DNA from: Progne subis subis
Taxonomy: Eukaryota > Chordata > Aves > Passeriformes > Hirundinidae
Length of the DNA: 64,000 nt
Direction of reading: 5' to 3'
Assembly: GCA_022316685.1 (NCBI GenBank)
Contig: JAKJHU010000023.1
Location: 6,001,192 to 6,065,191 of the forward strand
The stretch's first letter is position 1, and the number at the start of each line of letters is the position of its first letter. Below, piece after piece: positions 60,908 to 64,000 of the stretch. Under the pieces are notes generated by a model, which made no database searches, was not told the DNA's origin, and worked only from the letters and a program-made list of their open reading frames with translations. The position numbers and the translations under genes were made by a program.

Positions 60908-61523
60908 AAATAGGAATTTTGAGAGGATGGGATATAAATCTATTTTGAAGATGAAATTGGTGGTTTAGCTATGGCCTTCCAACACTGATTTCCTCTACCT
61001 GACCTGCTTTTAAAATCTTATTATTTCAAATAATCTAAATTGAAATTCACTCAATAGCTTTTCAAAAGAGTGAATAAAGGGCCACGTCAGAAAGGGGAGA
61101 CTTAAGCAGGGAAGTCATATCAGTCATCCAGCCTGTAAAGTGTTTTCCACAGAAGCAGCTGCAATATATGGAGCAATGCAGACAGCAGGGAAAAACCCCC
61201 TTGCCTTTGGAATAGCAGTGGCAGAGCCTAGAATACTCCCTCCCAGGAGTTTGGCTCTCTGGAGTCAAGGCCACATCTCTGGTCAGAAAGAGATACTTGA
61301 AAAAGCCTTTTTTGCCTTGGGGCTTTTTTGACCAAAAGCTGTAAGAAGGCTTCCCAATGGCAGAGGTTTCCCACAGCTGCCTGGGAATGAGATTGATTCC
61401 TGCTTAGGACACTCTGCAGTAGGTGTTGCAGCCTGTTGCTTGTGCCTGTCCACACACTAGATCCTGGCTCTGACTTGTGAGCTGGTTTCTTGACCTCAGG
61501 CCTGGTGCCTTATTACTTATTTA

Positions 61524-61846
61524 GGATTGTTCAGCCTGGAGGATATGGGGGAACCTTATAGCAGCCTTCCAGTACCTAAAGGGAACTTATAAAAAAAGAG
61601 AGAGCGGAATGTTTTACATGGGCATGTGCTGACAGGACAAGGGATAACGGCTTTAAAACTAAGGATGGTGGATTTAGATTAGATATAAGGAAAAAGTTTT
61701 TTATAATGAGAGTGATAAAACATTGAAACAGATAGCTCAGAGATTCTCTGTCCATGGAAATATTCATGATTGGTTTGCAGGTAGGTTGGACTTGATGATT
61801 TTTAAAAGATCCATTCCAACTCGAAGTATTACATGATTCTGTGATT
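61524..61846 (+). mobile_element. CR1 3' fragment (plus strand)
   Basis: The blocks ggattgttcagcctggagga, agtacctaaaggga, gatataaggaaaaag, gtgataaaacattgaaaca, gtccatggaaatattca, ggttggacttgatgattttt, ccattccaactc and the terminal tgattctgtgatt follow CR1 order. It is diverged, 5'-truncated and has a preserved 3' end. The 5' boundary is approximate. Confidence 0.92.
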
Positions 61847-62191
61847 ATGGACTTGCCTGTTCTGGGATCTTATCTCACACAATGTGGTGAGACTGAGCTC
61901 ATGCTGTTGATACCATTGCCTTTGCCAGCCTTTGTCACCATGCTTGGTGCAGCTTCCTCTTCCTCAAGGAAGAGCTTCCTCTTGCTCCTTCCTGACATAG
62001 TAGGACCAGAGGGCATCATAGTACATCCAGATAGGATGCAATTATAGCAGCACTTCCCTCCAAATGTGTGTGAGGCTGACATCCTCTGAGGCCAGCTCAT
62101 TGATAACGCTACTTTCAAGTCTGAAAAGTGAGGAAGAAAACCAGAGACCCTGTCCTTTGAAAAACTTTTCAAAGACCAAAGAAAAATCTAC
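61847..62191 (-). other. Open minus-strand sequence beyond the exon candidate
   Basis: Two minus frames run through this stretch (61870-62172, and the lower part of 62042-62356). The first is Ser/Lys/Glu-rich with an EEEE-containing acidic patch; the second ends in an amphipathic segment. If the donor at 62191 is not used, the exon could extend to the stop at 62042-62044 and form a terminal exon. Otherwise this is intron. I cannot identify a family for either frame. Confidence 0.2.
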
Positions 62192-62299
62192 CTGTGGCTT
62201 GCTCAGGAATTCCTTCGATTTTTGCTTGATGGTTTCTATTAGTGGGTGATCCATCAGTGACTTTTCAAAACTGAATTTGGAAGTCTCTGTCAGGATGTT
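62192..62299 (-). CDS. Best candidate internal exon, minus strand, unrecognised
   Basis: On the minus strand, a T-rich acceptor (gattttgctttacag, ending at 62300) precedes 108 bases that end in CCACAG followed by gtagat, an acceptable donor. The segment is exactly 36 codons, phase 0 at both ends, and fully open. The peptide begins NILTETSKFSFEKSLMDHP and is Lys/Glu/Ser-rich and probably helical. It lies in a 104-codon minus frame (62042-62356), so read-through to a stop at 62042 is an alternative. No domain is recognised. Strand and phases are compatible with the candidate at 34674-34752 further along the minus strand, which is suggestive only. Confidence 0.33.
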
Positions 62300-62453
62300 C
62301 TGTAAAGCAAAATCTAAGTAGTTTAAAAACATTACAAAAATAAAAGAAATACCCATAGGCCCACCTCAAAAACTCAGGGAGTGGTAGAGGAGGAAAGGAT
62401 AATTCTGCACTTGTGTGGCTTCTTAAATGCTTTGCCTGCTCAGTCATTATGGA

Positions 62454-62491
62454 CCATTCATCATGAGCCATCCATCATGAACCATCCAATG
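62454..62491. repeat. 14-bp tandem repeat, about 2.7 units
   Basis: ccattcatcatgag, ccatccatcatgaa and a partial ccatccaatg follow in tandem. The embedded atcatga steps give local dyad symmetry. It is small and not coding. Confidence 0.9.
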
Positions 62492-64000
62492 TTAGAAACA
62501 GACTGCTAAGCTTTGATCTCACTGGATTAATCTGTTCTAATGCCATTATCATGCACTATTCTTTGATGTGAGTAATATTCTGGGATGGCAAAATAATATT
62601 CTTGTGAATTTGGATGGCAATGACATGCAGGGCACCGGAGCTGCTGCTGCTGCCTTTGCACAACTTCTGGCTTTGTTTCTGTCTTATGTGTTTTGATTCC
62701 ACTTAAATACTTAATTGTTGAGATCAACACAAATGCTGCTGAATCTTTCCTCATCTGAGTATTTGCAAGAAGTCAGCAGAGTCTGACATGTTCTTGTGGA
62801 GAACAGCAGGGCATTAAGTGGTATGTACTTAGCAGAAGTTACTTGCTGCATGCAGGAACTATGTAAAAGGTCCACAGAATGTTTGGAAGATAGCATGGCC
62901 CGCTTCACCCTCTCAAGAAACCTGTAACTTCTGGTCACAAGAGCTCTGTGTGTTCATTCCTTCCCTCCATATGATGTGTGAAGAGGGACTGGAGAACAGG
63001 GGGGATTCAGAAAGTAAAGATGGCTGTCTTTTACACTTTTTTATATATTTACAACAGTATATGAAGATGACACTTTGGAAGAAACAGGTAAACTTCAAGT
63101 GTGGCACTGAAGTACCATGAGTGCCAAAAGAAAACTGAGAATTAAGCACTAGTGAAGTGTGTTGGAAGTGTATGTCATGGGTTAGTCATCATGGATATCA
63201 TGGGTCATGTACCCCTCAGCCACACTCCCCAGTTACTGCAAAAATGACTGGTAACCTCCTTGCATTTTTAAACTATTTTTTTGTATTCTAGAAATGGTTC
63301 ATGGGAGATACTGCCATGGCTCAGTGCCTTAAATAGTAGCCATAAAAAAGGACATGCAAAGATCGAATCCTTGCTGGGAGATAAAAATCATGATCCATCA
63401 AATTAGAAATGTGCTGGGAAAACATCTTGTTTTCTTGGTGTATGTGATAAGGCCATAAGGCAGTTGCTTAATAATAGCAACATAAAAGCATGAAAACGTT
63501 GAAGACAAGCCTAGTGTTGTTTTGGCTGAGAAATATGACTCCTCCTTTCAAGTATATCTTTCTCTCATTAGAGATAAATCTTTTTTTCACCAGAGAGATA
63601 AATGTACATTCACCTTTGCATGTACATTTGCATGACATACAGCATTGTTGCTGGAGAAAGATAGAAGATTTTCTTTGCACTGTAGTACCGGCAGCATCTC
63701 CTTTTCTGGCATGTTTTTCATTGATTAATGTAAGGGTTTTGTGAAAGAGTACATCCGATGGAAGCCATGTTGCCTGTGCTGTCCCTCTCCATGCAACCTA
63801 CTCAATGTATGTTGGAAAAAGTCAAAACCCCTTAACAATCAAAATGTAAATAACAGAGGCTGACCCGAACAGTTGTTGTACATGCTAAGTACCAGGACCA
63901 GGTATTGCTGTTTGAATATCTAAGTTGCCTTAGCAGGCATTTTAAGGCCATTAAAGGCACCCTATCAACTCTCTGATTGTAGGTTGTTTTGGTGTTGTTT
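62492..64000. other. Non-coding AT-rich DNA to the window end
   Basis: No gene, CR1 fragment or long simple repeat is recognised. Minus frames at 62527-63149 and a plus frame at 63490-63744 are short, without domains or convincing splice pairs. Confidence 0.5.

Larger units (their letters stand above)
56714..61523. other. Non-coding AT-rich DNA
   Basis: No gene was recognised. It contains a T17 run at 57504-57520 and a T20 run at 60888-60907. A 141-codon minus frame (59371-59796) and a 117-codon plus frame (58997-59350) have no domain-like features. A minus-strand splice-like pair near 58829-58865 encloses only about 35 bases. Confidence 0.5.

Noticed and set aside
63355..63380. Second tRNA B-box-like sequence (gatcgaatcc)
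   Set aside because: It lacks the paired T-stem, the A-box and the acceptor stem.
1..64000. CRISPR array, bacterial operon or phage-like module
   Set aside because: No regularly spaced direct repeats with unique spacers other than the minisatellite, no dense coding, and CR1 repeats place the DNA in a sauropsid genome.

Overview
This window looks like 64 kb of a vertebrate nuclear genome, most likely avian (a crocodilian or turtle is less likely). Six segments match the 3' region of CR1 retrotransposons, the dominant interspersed repeat of birds, and several end in the CR1 signature ATTCTATGATTCTATGA. Base composition is AT-rich, there is one discrete CpG island, and there are simple repeats and long A/T homopolymers. 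There are no operons, no ribosome-binding-site spacing, and no long open frame that reads as an intact gene. I could not name any gene here. Most open frames are chance, repeat-derived, or a result of the low stop-codon frequency in the GC-rich island.

Layout. 1-10.08 kb is AT-rich non-coding DNA with an exact 32-bp palindrome at 4163-4194, a 42-base T run at 9292-9333 and an exon-like segment at 9495-9640. 10.08-11.29 kb is a CpG island, the only promoter-like region. It carries a G-rich decamer array, an RFX X-box-like site, an ATG in good context at 10169 and a strong splice donor at 10490/10491 on the plus strand. 11.3-26.9 kb is intron-like or intergenic, with a minus-strand CR1 at 13446-13962, a T-run/(GT)21 microsatellite at 15.7 kb and an A/C-rich tract at 22.4 kb. 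26.9-40 kb has a plus-strand CR1, a minus-strand open frame at 27804-28115 and a well-formed minus-strand exon candidate at 34674-34752. 40-47 kb has a long polypyrimidine tract, a plus-strand exon candidate at 40257-40322 and a cluster of two near-perfect palindromes plus a tandem duplication at 41332-41489. 47-62 kb holds four or five CR1 fragments, two of them adjacent in an unusual order, and an 18-19 bp minisatellite with one E-box per unit. 62.2 kb holds the best exon candidate of the window, 108 bp on the minus strand with good splice signals on both sides.

How it fits together. The simplest reading is intronic or intergenic DNA around one CpG-island promoter, probably firing rightward, with possible exons on both strands. 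Pseudo-exons with good splice signals are common in vertebrate introns, so every exon call is a hypothesis for RNA-seq or cross-species alignment. I found no sign of a new defence, mobile or enzymatic system. The most unusual features seen directly are the palindromes and the E-box minisatellite.
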